This document shows, piece after piece, positions 1 through 8,143 of a DNA stretch of 64,000 bases. The stretch spans positions 1-64,000 of the forward strand of contig NZ_BAAAHE010000023.1 in NCBI RefSeq assembly GCF_039525035.1. Direction: 5' to 3'. The DNA is from Sporichthya brevicatena (GTDB taxonomy: Bacteria; Actinomycetota; Actinomycetes; Sporichthyales; Sporichthyaceae). The notes beneath the pieces are model-generated. The model was not told the origin of the DNA. It did not search any database and saw only the letters and a program-made list of their open reading frames with translations. Made by a program: the position numbers and the translations under genes. Positions within the stretch are counted from its first letter, which is position 1, and each line of letters opens with the position of its first letter.

Positions 1-102
1 CCCCCCGGCCCGCGCTGCGAGCCGGGCGGAGCTGGGGCTGCCGTCAGACGGCCAAGCGACCGCTGCGGCGCGGCGGCAGCTGGCCCCCCGGAGGGCAGCC
101 AT
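1..102 (-). CDS. Possible 5' fragment of a gene running off the window
   Basis: An ATG at 102 on the minus strand lies 4 bases past the stop of the aldo/keto reductase gene. It opens a frame that stays open to the window edge (34 codons, mostly G or C at the third position). The visible residues are Ala- and Arg-rich and match no family I recognise. Another frame here is also open and GC3-rich, so this is weak. It could simply be non-coding. Confidence 0.22.
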   Translation of the reverse strand, partial: MAALRGASCRRAAAVAWPSDGSPSSARLAARAGG

Positions 103-106
103 GCAA

Positions 107-1138
107 TCAGGCCGCCGCCCGCTCGTGGCCGGGGCGACGGCGGAGCGTCGACTGCTGAAGGGCCGGGGGGAGGTAGGCGGAGCGGTCGGGGGCGCCGACG
201 TCGGTGCCCGGGGGGACGATCTGGTCGATCCGGTCGAGGATCTCGTCGGTCAGCCGGACCTCGGCGCCCGCGAGCAGGTCGTCGAGATGCTCCATGGTGC
301 GGGGCCCGATGATCGCGCTGGTGACGCCGGGGTGTGCGATCGCGAACGCCACGGCCAGGTGCGTCATCGGCAGGCCGACCTCGTCGGCGAGCGCCGCGAT
401 CTGCTCGACGGCGTCGAGCCGGCGCTTGTCGCTGAGGCTCGTGAACATGGCGACGCGGTGGAGGTCGGTCGGCCGCCCCTTGCGGATGCGCCCGGTGAGC
501 ATGCCCTTGGCGAGGGGGCTCCAGACCAGCGCGCCCATCCCGTACCGCTGCGCGACGGGAAGCACTTCGTTCTCGATGCCGCGGTTGAGGATCGAGTAGG
601 TCGGCTGTTCGGTGCGGAAGCGTTCGAGACCGCGCCGCTCGGCCACCCACTGCGCCTCGACGATGTCGGAGGCGGGCATCGCGGAGGACCCGATCGCGCG
701 GACCTTTCCGCTGCGCACCAGGTCGGAGAGCGCGGACAGCGTCACCTCGATGTCGGTGTCGGGGTCCGGACGGTGAATCTGGTACAGGTCGATGTAGTCG
801 GTCTGCAGACGACGCAGCGAGTCCTCCACCGCGGTCAGAATCCAGCGCCTCGAGTTGCCTCGCCGGTTGGGGTCGTCCCCCATCGGGAGATGCACCTTGG
901 TCGCAAGGACGACGTCGTCGCGCCGACCTTGCAGCGCCTTCCCCACGATGCGTTCGGACTCGCCGCCTGAGTACGCGTCAGCTGTGTCGATGAAGTTGAT
1001 GCCGGCGTCCAGCGCCTTGTGGATGATCCGGATCGAGTCGTCGTGGTCGGTGTTGCCGATCGACGCCCCGAACATCATCGCGCCGAGCGCGTAGGGGCTG
1101 ACCTTGATACCGGTGCGTCCGAGGTTGCGGTACTGCAT
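107..1138 (-). CDS. Aldo/keto reductase (AKR superfamily)
   Basis: This gene encodes a 343-residue cytosolic NADPH-dependent aldo/keto reductase. The AKR tetrad is visible: Asp51 in DTADAY, Tyr56, Lys81 (after LAT) and His122 in YQIHRPD. The N-terminus MQYRNLGRTG and the late IIGPRTMEHL segment are typical of the AKR family that also contains YajO and the Kv-beta-like proteins. The frame is open upstream of 1138, but homology begins at this ATG, so I chose it. The gene is divergent from a TetR-family gene, and the gap carries paired palindromes, so control by that regulator is likely. The substrate (aldehyde or ketone) cannot be told from sequence. Confidence 0.9.
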   Translation of the reverse strand: MQYRNLGRTGIKVSPYALGAMMFGASIGNTDHDDSIRIIHKALDAGINFIDTADAYSGGESERIVGKALQGRRDDVVLATKVHLPMGDDPNRRGNSRRWILTAVEDSLRRLQTDYIDLYQIHRPDPDTDIEVTLSALSDLVRSGKVRAIGSSAMPASDIVEAQWVAERRGLERFRTEQPTYSILNRGIENEVLPVAQRYGMGALVWSPLAKGMLTGRIRKGRPTDLHRVAMFTSLSDKRRLDAVEQIAALADEVGLPMTHLAVAFAIAHPGVTSAIIGPRTMEHLDDLLAGAEVRLTDEILDRIDQIVPPGTDVGAPDRSAYLPPALQQSTLRRRPGHERAAA

Positions 1139-1201
1139 GTGTCTCCCTGCGCCGTGGTCGAGATGGATCTCCGGTCGTACGTGCCGTACCCTGGACCGAA
1201 A

Positions 1202-1240
1202 CGGAAAGCCGTTCCGGTAACTATACGGAACGCCTTTCCG
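1202..1240. promoter_or_regulatory. Paired palindromes, probable TetR operator
   Basis: Two CGGAA-N5-TTCCG palindromes lie at 1202-1216 and 1226-1240, 24 bp centre to centre. As a pair they also form an inverted repeat matching at 14 of 15 positions. They sit between the divergent aldo/keto reductase and TetR genes, 22 bp before the TetR start. This is the usual place for a TetR dimer-pair operator. Binding by the adjacent TetR protein is inference. Confidence 0.7.
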
Positions 1241-1261
1241 GTTAGCAAGGGAGGGAGCGTC

Positions 1262-1861
1262 GTGCCCAAGGACACCGCACCGCGGCGACTGCGCGCGGAC
1301 GCGCAGCGCAACGTCGACGCTCTGCTCGACGCCGCGAAGGCCGTCTTCGCAACCTCGGGCGTGGACGCGCCCGCGAAGGAGATCGCCGACCTCGCGGGCG
1401 TCGGCGTCGGAACGCTGTACCGGCACTTCCCGCAGCGCTCCGACCTGGTCAAGGCCGTGGTCCAGAGCGAGATCGACGCCTGCGCCGACGCGGCGCCGAA
1501 GCTGAGCGCGAAGCATGAACCGGTCGTGGCGCTCACGAAGTGGCTGCACCGCTACACCCAGTTCCTCGGCACCAAGCGCGGACTCGCGCCGGCGCTCCAC
1601 TCGGGAGATCCGGCGTTCGACGCCCTGCCCGACTACTTCATGCAGCGACTCGGCCCCGCCCTCGCTGCTCTGCTCGACGCCGCGGCCGCCGACGGCGCGA
1701 TCGGCGCCGACGTCAGCGCCAAGGACCTGCTGCACGCCGTCGCCAACCTCTGCATGCCCGTGGACGACCTGGGAGTCGCCTACAGCCAGCGCATGGTCGC
1801 GCTCCTCGTCGACGGCCTTCGCTACCGCGCGGCGGGAGGATGTCCGGTTCCGGCGCAGTGA
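1262..1861 (+). CDS. TetR/AcrR family transcriptional regulator
   Basis: This is a 199-residue one-component regulator. Residues about 15-60 form a TetR-type helix-turn-helix, with the recognition-helix signature GVGVGTLYRHFPQRSDL. The C-terminal ligand domain is not informative. I chose the GTG at 1262 because a GGGAGGGA ribosome-binding site precedes it and homology starts just after; the longer frame to 1019 runs antisense through the reductase gene. The gene is divergent from the reductase, with a palindromic operator between them, so it probably represses that gene and itself. The ligand is unknown. Confidence 0.88.
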   Translation: MPKDTAPRRLRADAQRNVDALLDAAKAVFATSGVDAPAKEIADLAGVGVGTLYRHFPQRSDLVKAVVQSEIDACADAAPKLSAKHEPVVALTKWLHRYTQFLGTKRGLAPALHSGDPAFDALPDYFMQRLGPALAALLDAAAADGAIGADVSAKDLLHAVANLCMPVDDLGVAYSQRMVALLVDGLRYRAAGGCPVPAQ

Positions 1862-1881
1862 CTCGTCCTACCAGGGACGAG
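1862..1881. terminator. Small hairpin between convergent genes
   Basis: CTCGTCC (1862-1868) pairs perfectly with GGACGAG (1875-1881) across a 6-base loop, right after the TetR stop and before the convergent gene ending at 1926. There is no T-tract on either strand. A terminator or mRNA-end role is plausible but weak. Confidence 0.35.
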
Positions 1882-1925
1882 AAACCGCACCGGTCACGCG
1901 AGTGAACGGGCAGATCACGGTGTGC

Positions 1926-2756
1926 CTACGGCGCCGACGTATCGAGACCCGCGGAGCCAGGGGCGGTGTCCCGGGCGGACGGGTCCGGACGTCCCGGGCC
2001 GGCGGGGCCTGCGAAGGCTTGGGCGATCGTCATCCAGGTGGCCGCGGTTTCGCCGACGATCGTCAGACCGGTGTCGGCGAGATGCCGCCGCTGCGTGACG
2101 ACCAGGCAAAACTCCAAGGCATCGCCGACGACCTGGTCGGCCGCGTCCGCGGGGCCCCAGGTCCACCCGGAGCCGTCCGGCGCTTCGAGTTCCACACGGA
2201 TCGGATCGCTCGGGACGTCCATACCGCGGACCTGGAAGCTGTACGCCCGGGCCCCGATCCCGATGTGGGCCACGTGCCGCAGCCGACCGGACGGATCGCG
2301 GGAGACGCCGAGGGCGTCCGCGATGTCCTGGCCGTGCGCCCACGTCTCCATGATCCGCGCGGTTATCGAGGAGGCGAGACTCATCGGAGGCCCGTACCAG
2401 GGAACCCGATCGGCCGGGTTCCCCGCGGCAGCGCGATCGAGCAGTTCGTTGCGAGCACGGCGGAACCACGCGTGCAGGTCGTCGACCGCGATCTCTCGTT
2501 GCCGACGAACCATCCGGTCGGCCAGGTCGGGGCTCGCCGCGGTCCGGGCCTCCTCGATGAAGCGCTCGGGATCGGTGAGCGACAGCACCGTCATGTCGTC
2601 GAAGTAGGCCAGGTGTGAGATCTGATCCCGGATCAGCCAGCCCTCAGCTGGCGTCGGCAGGTTCCAGTCCTGCTCACTCATCGACTCGAGCATGCGCTCG
2701 ACCTCGTCCGTCTCCGCACCCAGGTCGGCGGCCAGGGCCGTCATGCTGATCGCCAT
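1926..2756 (-). CDS. MDMPI/DinB-type metal-binding protein (TIGR03084-like)
   Basis: This 276-residue protein resembles the mycothiol-dependent maleylpyruvate isomerase N-terminal (DinB-like) family, in particular the actinobacterial TIGR03084 group. Candidate metal ligands are His48 in DQISHLAYF, His141 in ETWAHGQD and a His at 161 or 164. The family is thought to bind a divalent metal and in some members a thiol cofactor; the reaction here is unknown. I chose the ATG at 2756 because GGGGGAG precedes it by about 5 bases; Met at 2744 is the alternative. It lies 11 bp after the AtuA-like gene, as the last gene of the TetR-AtuA operon, so it probably acts in the same acyl-CoA route. Confidence 0.8.
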   Translation of the reverse strand: MAISMTALAADLGAETDEVERMLESMSEQDWNLPTPAEGWLIRDQISHLAYFDDMTVLSLTDPERFIEEARTAASPDLADRMVRRQREIAVDDLHAWFRRARNELLDRAAAGNPADRVPWYGPPMSLASSITARIMETWAHGQDIADALGVSRDPSGRLRHVAHIGIGARAYSFQVRGMDVPSDPIRVELEAPDGSGWTWGPADAADQVVGDALEFCLVVTQRRHLADTGLTIVGETAATWMTIAQAFAGPAGPGRPDPSARDTAPGSAGLDTSAP

Positions 2757-2767
2757 CGAACTCCCCC

Positions 2768-4585
2768 TCAGCCTGTGTTCGCGGCCAGGGCCGCGGGGAC
2801 GGTGACCTCCATGGAGAGCAGGTACTGGGAGAAGGTCTTGCCCTGGGCGTCGAAGCGCAGGGAGTTCGCGCCGCCGCCGCCGAGGCTCTCGTGGAGCAGG
2901 AAGTTCAGGGCGAGCAGGTTGGGCAGTTCGAAACGCTCGACCTCGCCGTAGCAGATGTCCTTGAACTGCTGCTTGACGACCTCGCTGGTGATGTTGGCCT
3001 GAATCCAGTGATAGATCTCGGGGCTGCGGGCGCGGATGCCGACGTTGCCCGTGTCGCCCTTGTCCCCAGAGCGCCCGATGCACAGCTGCATCAGCGGGAC
3101 GGTCACGGTCTCCCCCTCTGCGGCCAGCTCCTCCAGCGGGCGGGCGTCGTCGGCCGGGGTGGGCTTGTTCAGCGGCGCCGGTGGGACGCGGACGTCGGTG
3201 TAGGCCGCGGCGGCCGAGGACACCGGCTCGGTGTTGCCGTCCACCGTCACGGTGGCCTTGACCGCGTCCCGGGAGATCAGCGCGGGCCAGTGGGCGACGA
3301 CCTCGGCCACGCGCGGGCGGCCCTGGTCGGCGGGGACGGTCATGCCGGGCAGGGCCTGGAGCATGATGCCGACGACCATCGGGGCGAAGTGCGCCTCGAT
3401 CTTGGCCTTGTCGCGGTCGCGGACGCCGAACTGGATCAGGACCTCACTGGGCTCGGTCGCGGTCAGCGAGGGGTGGGAGGCGTCCCAGCCGATGAACTGG
3501 GTCGAGGCCTCCTCGTAGAGGTCCTGACCGCCCGCGGCGTGCCAGAAGATCTCGGCGACCTTGTTGGCCTTGCGCAGGGTGTCCGGGCCCGAGAGGAGCA
3601 GTCGGCCGACCGAGCGGTATCCGTCGGAGTAGGACACGGCGACCTTGAGCAGCTCCGGCGGCGGGGCGCCGACGATGCCGGAGACGCGGACCCGGTCCGG
3701 GCCCTGCTGGGTCAGCTCGATCGAGTCGAAGCGGGCGATGCAGTCCGGGGACAGGTAGGCCGGGCCGCCCATCTCGTACAGCAGCTGCTCGGAAACCGTG
3801 TGCACCGAGACCAGACCGCCGGTACCGGGGTGCTTGGTCACCACGAACTCACCGTTCGGGTAGACCTCGACCAGCGGATAGCCCATGTTGCGGTGGTCAG
3901 GGACCAGGTGCCAGTCGGTGAAGTTCCCGCCCGTGCACTGGCAGCCGCACTCGATGATGTGCCCGGCCACCACACCCGCAGCCAGCTTGTCCCAGTCGTC
4001 GCCGGCCCAGCCGAAGCGGTGGATCATCGGCGCCATCGCCACCGAGGTGTCGGTGACCCGGCCGGCGACGATCACGTTCGCACCCAGCTCCAGGGCCCGC
4101 ACGATCGCCGGCGCCCCGATGTAGACATTCGCCGACTGCACCTGCCCGCGGATGTCCGAGAGCGGCCGGCCGGTCTCCATGTTCGTCAGCGCCTGACCCG
4201 CGGCCAGCAGCTCGTCCAGGTCCGAGTACAGGTCGTCCCCGGACACCACACCCAGCTTGACCTTGTCCCGCACCCCGAGCTCCTCCGCGAGCTTCTCGAC
4301 CGCCGCCGCGCACGCGTGCGGGTTCACCCCACCGGCGTTCGCGATGATCGTGACGCCCTTGTCCATGCAGGACACCAGCACGTCCCGCAACTGGGTCAGG
4401 AAATCCCCCGCGTACCCCAGCTCCGGGCGCTTGGCCTTCTGCTTCTGCAGAATCGCCATCGTCACCTCGGCCAGGTAGTCCATGACCAGGTAGTCGATCG
4501 GCCCACCCTCGACCTGCCGCCGGGCCGCCGTGGGGTCGTCCCCCCAGAACCCGCCACAGTTGGCGATGACGATCTTCTCGGTCAC
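2768..4585 (-). CDS. atuA: AtuA-like protein (DUF1446, acyclic terpene utilization family)
   Basis: This 605-residue protein belongs to the AtuA/DUF1446 family. The N-terminal part has the family motifs ANCGGFWGDDP near residue 8 and ANAGGVNPHACA near residue 85. The C-terminal 110 or so residues form the AtuA-associated domain with IGRSGDKGDTGNVG. In Pseudomonas, AtuA is required for citronellol and geraniol growth, but its reaction is not established. The start is GTG at 4585, with GGAG about 7 bases upstream. The gene lies between a TetR gene (28 bp upstream) and the MDMPI-like gene. The window also carries a carboxylase and an AtuE/LiuC-type hydratase, which supports a terpenoid or branched acyl-CoA role. 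The symbol is by family only. Confidence 0.85.
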   Translation of the reverse strand: MTEKIVIANCGGFWGDDPTAARRQVEGGPIDYLVMDYLAEVTMAILQKQKAKRPELGYAGDFLTQLRDVLVSCMDKGVTIIANAGGVNPHACAAAVEKLAEELGVRDKVKLGVVSGDDLYSDLDELLAAGQALTNMETGRPLSDIRGQVQSANVYIGAPAIVRALELGANVIVAGRVTDTSVAMAPMIHRFGWAGDDWDKLAAGVVAGHIIECGCQCTGGNFTDWHLVPDHRNMGYPLVEVYPNGEFVVTKHPGTGGLVSVHTVSEQLLYEMGGPAYLSPDCIARFDSIELTQQGPDRVRVSGIVGAPPPELLKVAVSYSDGYRSVGRLLLSGPDTLRKANKVAEIFWHAAGGQDLYEEASTQFIGWDASHPSLTATEPSEVLIQFGVRDRDKAKIEAHFAPMVVGIMLQALPGMTVPADQGRPRVAEVVAHWPALISRDAVKATVTVDGNTEPVSSAAAAYTDVRVPPAPLNKPTPADDARPLEELAAEGETVTVPLMQLCIGRSGDKGDTGNVGIRARSPEIYHWIQANITSEVVKQQFKDICYGEVERFELPNLLALNFLLHESLGGGGANSLRFDAQGKTFSQYLLSMEVTVPAALAANTG

Positions 4586-4613
4586 AGGGGATCTCCGAAG
4601 GGTTCGGGGAGAG

Positions 4614-5207
4614 TCACAGGGCGAACGACGTCGGGTCCGCGAGGAGGCCGCGCGCGATGACCGATCGCACGGTGTGGCGGAGAGCCGCCGGGTCCGGCCC
4701 GCCGCGATTCAGCTCATCCAGACTGGCCATCGCGACGCCGCCCATGATCAGCGCCATGACGTCCTCCACGTCGACCGGGATGAAGGTGCCTTCCCGGACG
4801 CCGTCCTGCACGATCTCGCGCAACGCACCGAAGACCACTTCCTTGGTCTCGCGGAGCTGCTGGCCGAAGTTCTCGCCCGCGAGATTGGCCCGCAGCAACG
4901 CCGAGGCCAGAGCCGGCTGTTCGGTTGTCACCCGCAGGGTGGCGTCCAGGACGGCAACCAGGCGCTCAGTCGGGCCGGTCGCTGCCGAGACCTCCTTCTG
5001 CACCGTCTCACCGATGGCCGCGAGTTTGTCGACCAGGAGGAAGCGGGTCAGCTCCTCCGCGCTCTCGAAGTAGTAGTAGAGCGTCGACCGGGAGATCCCG
5101 GTCGCGTCGACGACGTCGTTGATCCGCACCGGCCCCCCGGGCTGGACCACCTGTTCGGTCACGGCCAGGAGCTTCTCGGCCATCTGCTTCGGAACCGGCT
5201 TCGCCAT
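4614..5207 (-). CDS. TetR family regulator (AtuR-like position)
   Basis: This is a 197-residue TetR-family regulator. The N-terminal helix-turn-helix carries DATGISRSTLYYYFESAEEL at residues about 36-55. The C-terminal domain has the TetR_C pattern typical of acyl-CoA or lipid-responsive members. The ATG at 5207 begins MAKPVPKQ; an upstream extension of 21 residues is open but runs into the operator region. The gene heads an operon with the AtuA-like gene, just as AtuR regulates atuA in Pseudomonas. The upstream gap holds two 30-bp imperfect direct repeats that could be its operators, placing both this operon and the divergent membrane-protein cluster under its control. Confidence 0.88.
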   Translation of the reverse strand: MAKPVPKQMAEKLLAVTEQVVQPGGPVRINDVVDATGISRSTLYYYFESAEELTRFLLVDKLAAIGETVQKEVSAATGPTERLVAVLDATLRVTTEQPALASALLRANLAGENFGQQLRETKEVVFGALREIVQDGVREGTFIPVDVEDVMALIMGGVAMASLDELNRGGPDPAALRHTVRSVIARGLLADPTSFAL

Positions 5208-5225
5208 AAGGCGATTGTGCCCGAC

Positions 5226-5384
5226 GTCTGTACACCAGTTCAAACGAATGTTCAGTCTGATGTATGACATTTGCCGCTCGATGAGCTCAGCCTAAGCGAT
5301 CCCCGCCTGCTCACCCGCGTGAGCGCACCCAGACACCGACCGATTCGAACTCAAGTCTGTACAGGTGTCCAAACTCATGTGTAG
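5226..5384. promoter_or_regulatory. Divergent promoter region with two 30-bp direct repeats
   Basis: The segments 5226-5255 and 5355-5384 match at 22 of 30 positions, including GTCTGTACA, CAAAC and ATGT blocks. They flank the gap between the leftward TetR-atuA operon and the rightward membrane-protein cluster, one near each promoter. This suggests TetR operators controlling both directions; binding is inference. Confidence 0.6.
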
Positions 5385-5388
5385 CCTC

Positions 5389-5402
5389 CGGTCCAACATT
5401 CG
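5389..5402 (+). promoter_or_regulatory. Weak GntR-type operator (GGTCCAACATTC)
   Basis: The core GTCCAAC at 5391-5397 matches the GT-N3-AC core of the repeated operator seen elsewhere in the window, and is identical to the core at 9732 and 33597. It lies 30 bp upstream of the first tiny membrane-protein gene. The flanks match poorly, so this may be chance. Confidence 0.35.
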
Positions 5403-5426
5403 CCACACGTCAGGACTGGAGGCCGA

Positions 5427-5561
5427 ATGTCGCGTTCGTTTGAAAACCGCGAGCGGCGCCGCGGGGTCTACGCCTTCATCGGCGCCTATCTCGCTTTCAT
5501 GCTCACGGTCATCGCCCTGCAGGTCGCGCGCAGTCACGACCTCGGCTACGGGTTCTTCTGA
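5427..5561 (+). CDS. Tiny single-span membrane protein 1 (44 aa)
   Basis: An ATG at 5427 with a GGAGG upstream opens a 44-codon gene. The product has a charged N-terminus (SFENRERRRG) and one hydrophobic segment at residues about 15-33, so the N-terminus is probably cytoplasmic. I do not recognise the family. It is the first of four consecutive membrane-protein genes spaced by 10-17 bp and followed by NorD- and NorQ-like genes, so it is probably a small subunit of the same membrane complex. It shares third-position GC bias with its neighbours, which supports it as a real gene despite its length. Confidence 0.68.
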   Translation: MSRSFENRERRRGVYAFIGAYLAFMLTVIALQVARSHDLGYGFF

Positions 5562-5576
5562 TCGGAGGTCAGATCG

Positions 5577-5693
5577 GTGAACAACGACTACCTGCCCTGG
5601 CAGGACGGCGCGTGGTACGCGCTGATGATCGGGGCCGACGTGCTCATCTTCGCGTTCTGGTGGTTCGTCATGAGCCGCCTCGGCGATCGCTGA
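5577..5693 (+). CDS. Tiny single-span membrane protein 2 (38 aa)
   Basis: A GTG at 5577, preceded by GGAGG (5564-5568), starts a 38-codon gene 15 bp after the previous stop. The short N-terminus (NNDYLPWQDG) is followed by one Trp-rich hydrophobic segment at residues about 14-33 and a positively charged tail (SRLGDR), which suggests a cytoplasmic C-terminus, opposite to the first small protein. The family is unknown. Its position, spacing and codon bias argue for a small subunit of the membrane complex encoded here. Confidence 0.65.
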   Translation: MNNDYLPWQDGAWYALMIGADVLIFAFWWFVMSRLGDR

Positions 5694-5710
5694 CGGGACA
5701 GGTGCACGAG

Positions 5711-5902
5711 ATGTATGAGACCGAGAGCAACGCCTCCCCGGACCTGGGTGTCCAGGACCAGCACCGCTGGCGCGACCTCGACCCGCTCGTGAAGTTGGGG
5801 GTCGGCCTGGGCGCAGTGCTGTTCTGCGGAGTGATCCTCGAGGGCCTGTTCCTGGTGCCCTACGCCCTGATCGAAAACGGCTGGACGCCCGGGACGAAGT
5901 GA
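5711..5902 (+). CDS. Small single-span membrane protein 3 (63 aa)
   Basis: This is a 63-residue protein with an acidic soluble N-terminus (residues 1-26) and one hydrophobic segment at about 27-54 ending in NGWTPGTK. The ATG at 5711 is preceded closely by an in-frame GTG at 5702, so the exact start is uncertain by three residues. It lies 17 bp after small protein 2 and 10 bp before the five-span protein. I know no family match. It fits the same small-subunit pattern as its neighbours. Confidence 0.68.
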   Translation: MYETESNASPDLGVQDQHRWRDLDPLVKLGVGLGAVLFCGVILEGLFLVPYALIENGWTPGTK

Positions 5903-5912
5903 GGACGGAAAC

Positions 5913-6635
5913 GTGACCACAACGCTGAACTCACCGGACGCAGCCAGTCCGACTCCTGAGCTCGACGCCGACGACGCCGCCATCAGCAAGGCCGAACGAT
6001 GGTTCTTCGCCGGCGTGATCATCACCGGGTCGATCCTGGTCGGCCCGATCGGCATCCCGGTTCTCATCTACGGGATCTACCAGCTCCGCAAGATCGAGAA
6101 GCTGGGACGCAAGGCCGTTCGGCCCTGGCACGTCTCCGTGATCGGAGCATTCGCGATCATCGACGCCGCGGCGAACTTCGTCGGGTGGTCGTTCTGCACC
6201 TTCGCCGGTCGGACCGGCGTCGGCTGGACGATCCTCCGCGACGGCTACGGCTTCGGGTTCGACGGGTTCTACTACTCCGACTACGGCTCGAACTACCTCA
6301 TCAACGGAGTCTCGGGCCCCGGCGAGCAGTCCTACATCTTCATGGCCATGTTCGTCCTGTGGCCGATGCGCCTGTGCGCGGCGTGGGCGTTCCTCCAGAT
6401 GAAGCGCTGGGGCTTCCGCTGGATGATCACCACCACCTGGATGCTCGTGCTGTTCTGGGTCGGCTGGACCACCAACGGCCTGATGCACTTCGAGGAGCGC
6501 TTCGGCGAGGCCGGCGGGAGCCCGGAGTTCGGGTTCCTCGGATGGTGGCTGTTCAACAGCTTCTACATCCTCGGGCCGGTCGTGATGGTGCCGTACCTGT
6601 ACACCGTGAACAAGGAGCTGTGGAGCGAGGAATGA
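5913..6635 (+). CDS. Five-span membrane protein of unknown function
   Basis: This is a 240-residue integral membrane protein. Hydrophobic segments are visible at about 31-56, 73-92, 141-162, 170-190 and 208-230. The loop at 104-140 is rich in Gly, Tyr and Phe, and the segment 188-200 holds NGLMHFEERFGEA with His and several acidic residues that might bind a metal. It is unusually rich in Trp. The GTG start at 5913 follows GAGGACGGAAAC. The stop overlaps the start of the NorD-like gene by 4 bases, so the two are translationally coupled. It is the best candidate for the client or core subunit served by the NorQ/NorD-like pair. It is not NorB (too short, with no visible haem-copper His set). Confidence 0.72.
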   Translation: MTTTLNSPDAASPTPELDADDAAISKAERWFFAGVIITGSILVGPIGIPVLIYGIYQLRKIEKLGRKAVRPWHVSVIGAFAIIDAAANFVGWSFCTFAGRTGVGWTILRDGYGFGFDGFYYSDYGSNYLINGVSGPGEQSYIFMAMFVLWPMRLCAAWAFLQMKRWGFRWMITTTWMLVLFWVGWTTNGLMHFEERFGEAGGSPEFGFLGWWLFNSFYILGPVVMVPYLYTVNKELWSEE

Positions 6636-8143
6636 CCCGCGCGGTCAGCCTCTCCGAGCTCGCGGATGTCGTGGCGGTGCTCGCGCCGGCAATGTCGGCC
6701 GGGCGCCGCCACGGCACTCAGATCGTCTCCGGTGAGCGCGCCAACTTCGCCACCGACCTCACGACGGTCTACGTCCCCGCCTCGACGGATCCCTTGCGCT
6801 GGACCACCGTCGGGCTCGCACTCCAGTGCTCCCCGACCAAGGAGATGACCACCGGGTTCGATCTGGCTGCGCTCGCGCCGCGGGATCGCCGGGCGCTGCG
6901 GATCGTCGAGGGCCGGGCCGCGATGGGGTGGGTCATCGGCGAATGGCCGACCCTGCGTGCCGTCTTCGAGCAACTCGTGCCGGGCCAGGAATCTTGGGCC
7001 TGCACGGACGCGGCCGAGCTGGCTTCGCGGGCCGCGGAGCTCGCGGCGAGCGACGCCGTCCTGGACGTCCCGACTCTGTTCGGAGTGCTTCCTGGCGAGC
7101 GTCCGTTGAGCGCGCACCGCACCCGCGTGGTCGGGGACGGCCGCCGGCGCAGCCGTGTGTCGTGGTCGATCAAACAGACCAAGGAGAAGTTTCCGCTGGC
7201 GATCGCCGTCGGCGGTCCGGACGGTGAGGCACCGCGCCTCGTGCCTGTCGACGAGGTGCCTGACGACGAAGCCGAGACCAGCGACCACGACCGCCGGATC
7301 GGCATTCCCTACCCCGAGTGGGACTACCGGACCCAGCGCTATCGAGAGGACTTCGTGACGGTGCTCGAACGCCGGATGTCTCCACGAACGACGGGTGCAA
7401 CACGCATCGATCCGAAGTTGCGCCGCTGGTTCGCCGCACCCCATCAGGTGGAACGACGCGACCGGCTGGAGGACGGCGACCAGATCGACGTGACTGCCTA
7501 CGTGGACACCTACGCGCGGGCGCTCGCCGGCGAGCACACCGACGACCGGATCTACCGCGCCCTGATGCCCCGTCAGCGCGATGTCGCGACCGCGATCCTG
7601 CTCGACGCCACATCCTCACTGCAGGCCCGCGGCGGAGCGGGGTACCGTCTGCAGCTCGCATGTGCCGAGGCCCTGTCGATCGCCATGGGGTCAACCGGCG
7701 AACGGTTCGCTGTCTTCGCCTTCGCGGGCGAGACCCGTCATCGCGTCGAGGTCATGCGGTTGCGGGACTTCTCCCACCCACCCTGGATGCAACCGGCGGG
7801 AGCGACGATCCGGCCCTCCGGGTACACACGGCTGGGCGCGGCTCTGCGCCATGTCACCAGCCGCCTGCGGGCAGTTCCGGCTGAGCGCCGCGTGCTGCTC
7901 TCGATCGGTGACGCCGCTCCCTCCGACGAGGGATACGAAGGGAAGTACGCCGAGCTGGACGTGCGGCGCGCGACCGACGAGGCGCTCGGCGCCGGCGTCG
8001 TCCTTCATCAGATCGCGCTCGGCCGGGTGCACCCGGAACGGCTGGAGCGCTGTTTCGGACCAGGCCGGTTCCACTGCGTGAACCGAGCTGACGACCTCCC
8101 GGCCGTACTGAGCCGGGTGCATGAGGAGCTGACGAGGACGTGA
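6632..8143 (+). CDS. NorD-like von Willebrand factor A domain protein
   Basis: This 503-residue protein resembles NorD/CbbO-type VWA proteins. The pre-VWA part has YPEWDYRTQRYREDF near residue 227, a motif of NorD proteins. The VWA domain begins around 315 with a MIDAS-like ILLDATSSL (Asp325). NorD and CbbO act as adaptors that bring a MoxR-type AAA+ ring to a metalloenzyme client. The next gene encodes such an ATPase, overlapping by 4 bases. No cytochrome c NO reductase, Rubisco or CO dehydrogenase gene is nearby, so the client is probably the membrane proteins encoded just upstream. The ATG at 6632 overlaps the previous stop; the frame open further upstream is a shadow of that gene. Confidence 0.85.
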   Translation: MTRAVSLSELADVVAVLAPAMSAGRRHGTQIVSGERANFATDLTTVYVPASTDPLRWTTVGLALQCSPTKEMTTGFDLAALAPRDRRALRIVEGRAAMGWVIGEWPTLRAVFEQLVPGQESWACTDAAELASRAAELAASDAVLDVPTLFGVLPGERPLSAHRTRVVGDGRRRSRVSWSIKQTKEKFPLAIAVGGPDGEAPRLVPVDEVPDDEAETSDHDRRIGIPYPEWDYRTQRYREDFVTVLERRMSPRTTGATRIDPKLRRWFAAPHQVERRDRLEDGDQIDVTAYVDTYARALAGEHTDDRIYRALMPRQRDVATAILLDATSSLQARGGAGYRLQLACAEALSIAMGSTGERFAVFAFAGETRHRVEVMRLRDFSHPPWMQPAGATIRPSGYTRLGAALRHVTSRLRAVPAERRVLLSIGDAAPSDEGYEGKYAELDVRRATDEALGAGVVLHQIALGRVHPERLERCFGPGRFHCVNRADDLPAVLSRVHEELTRT

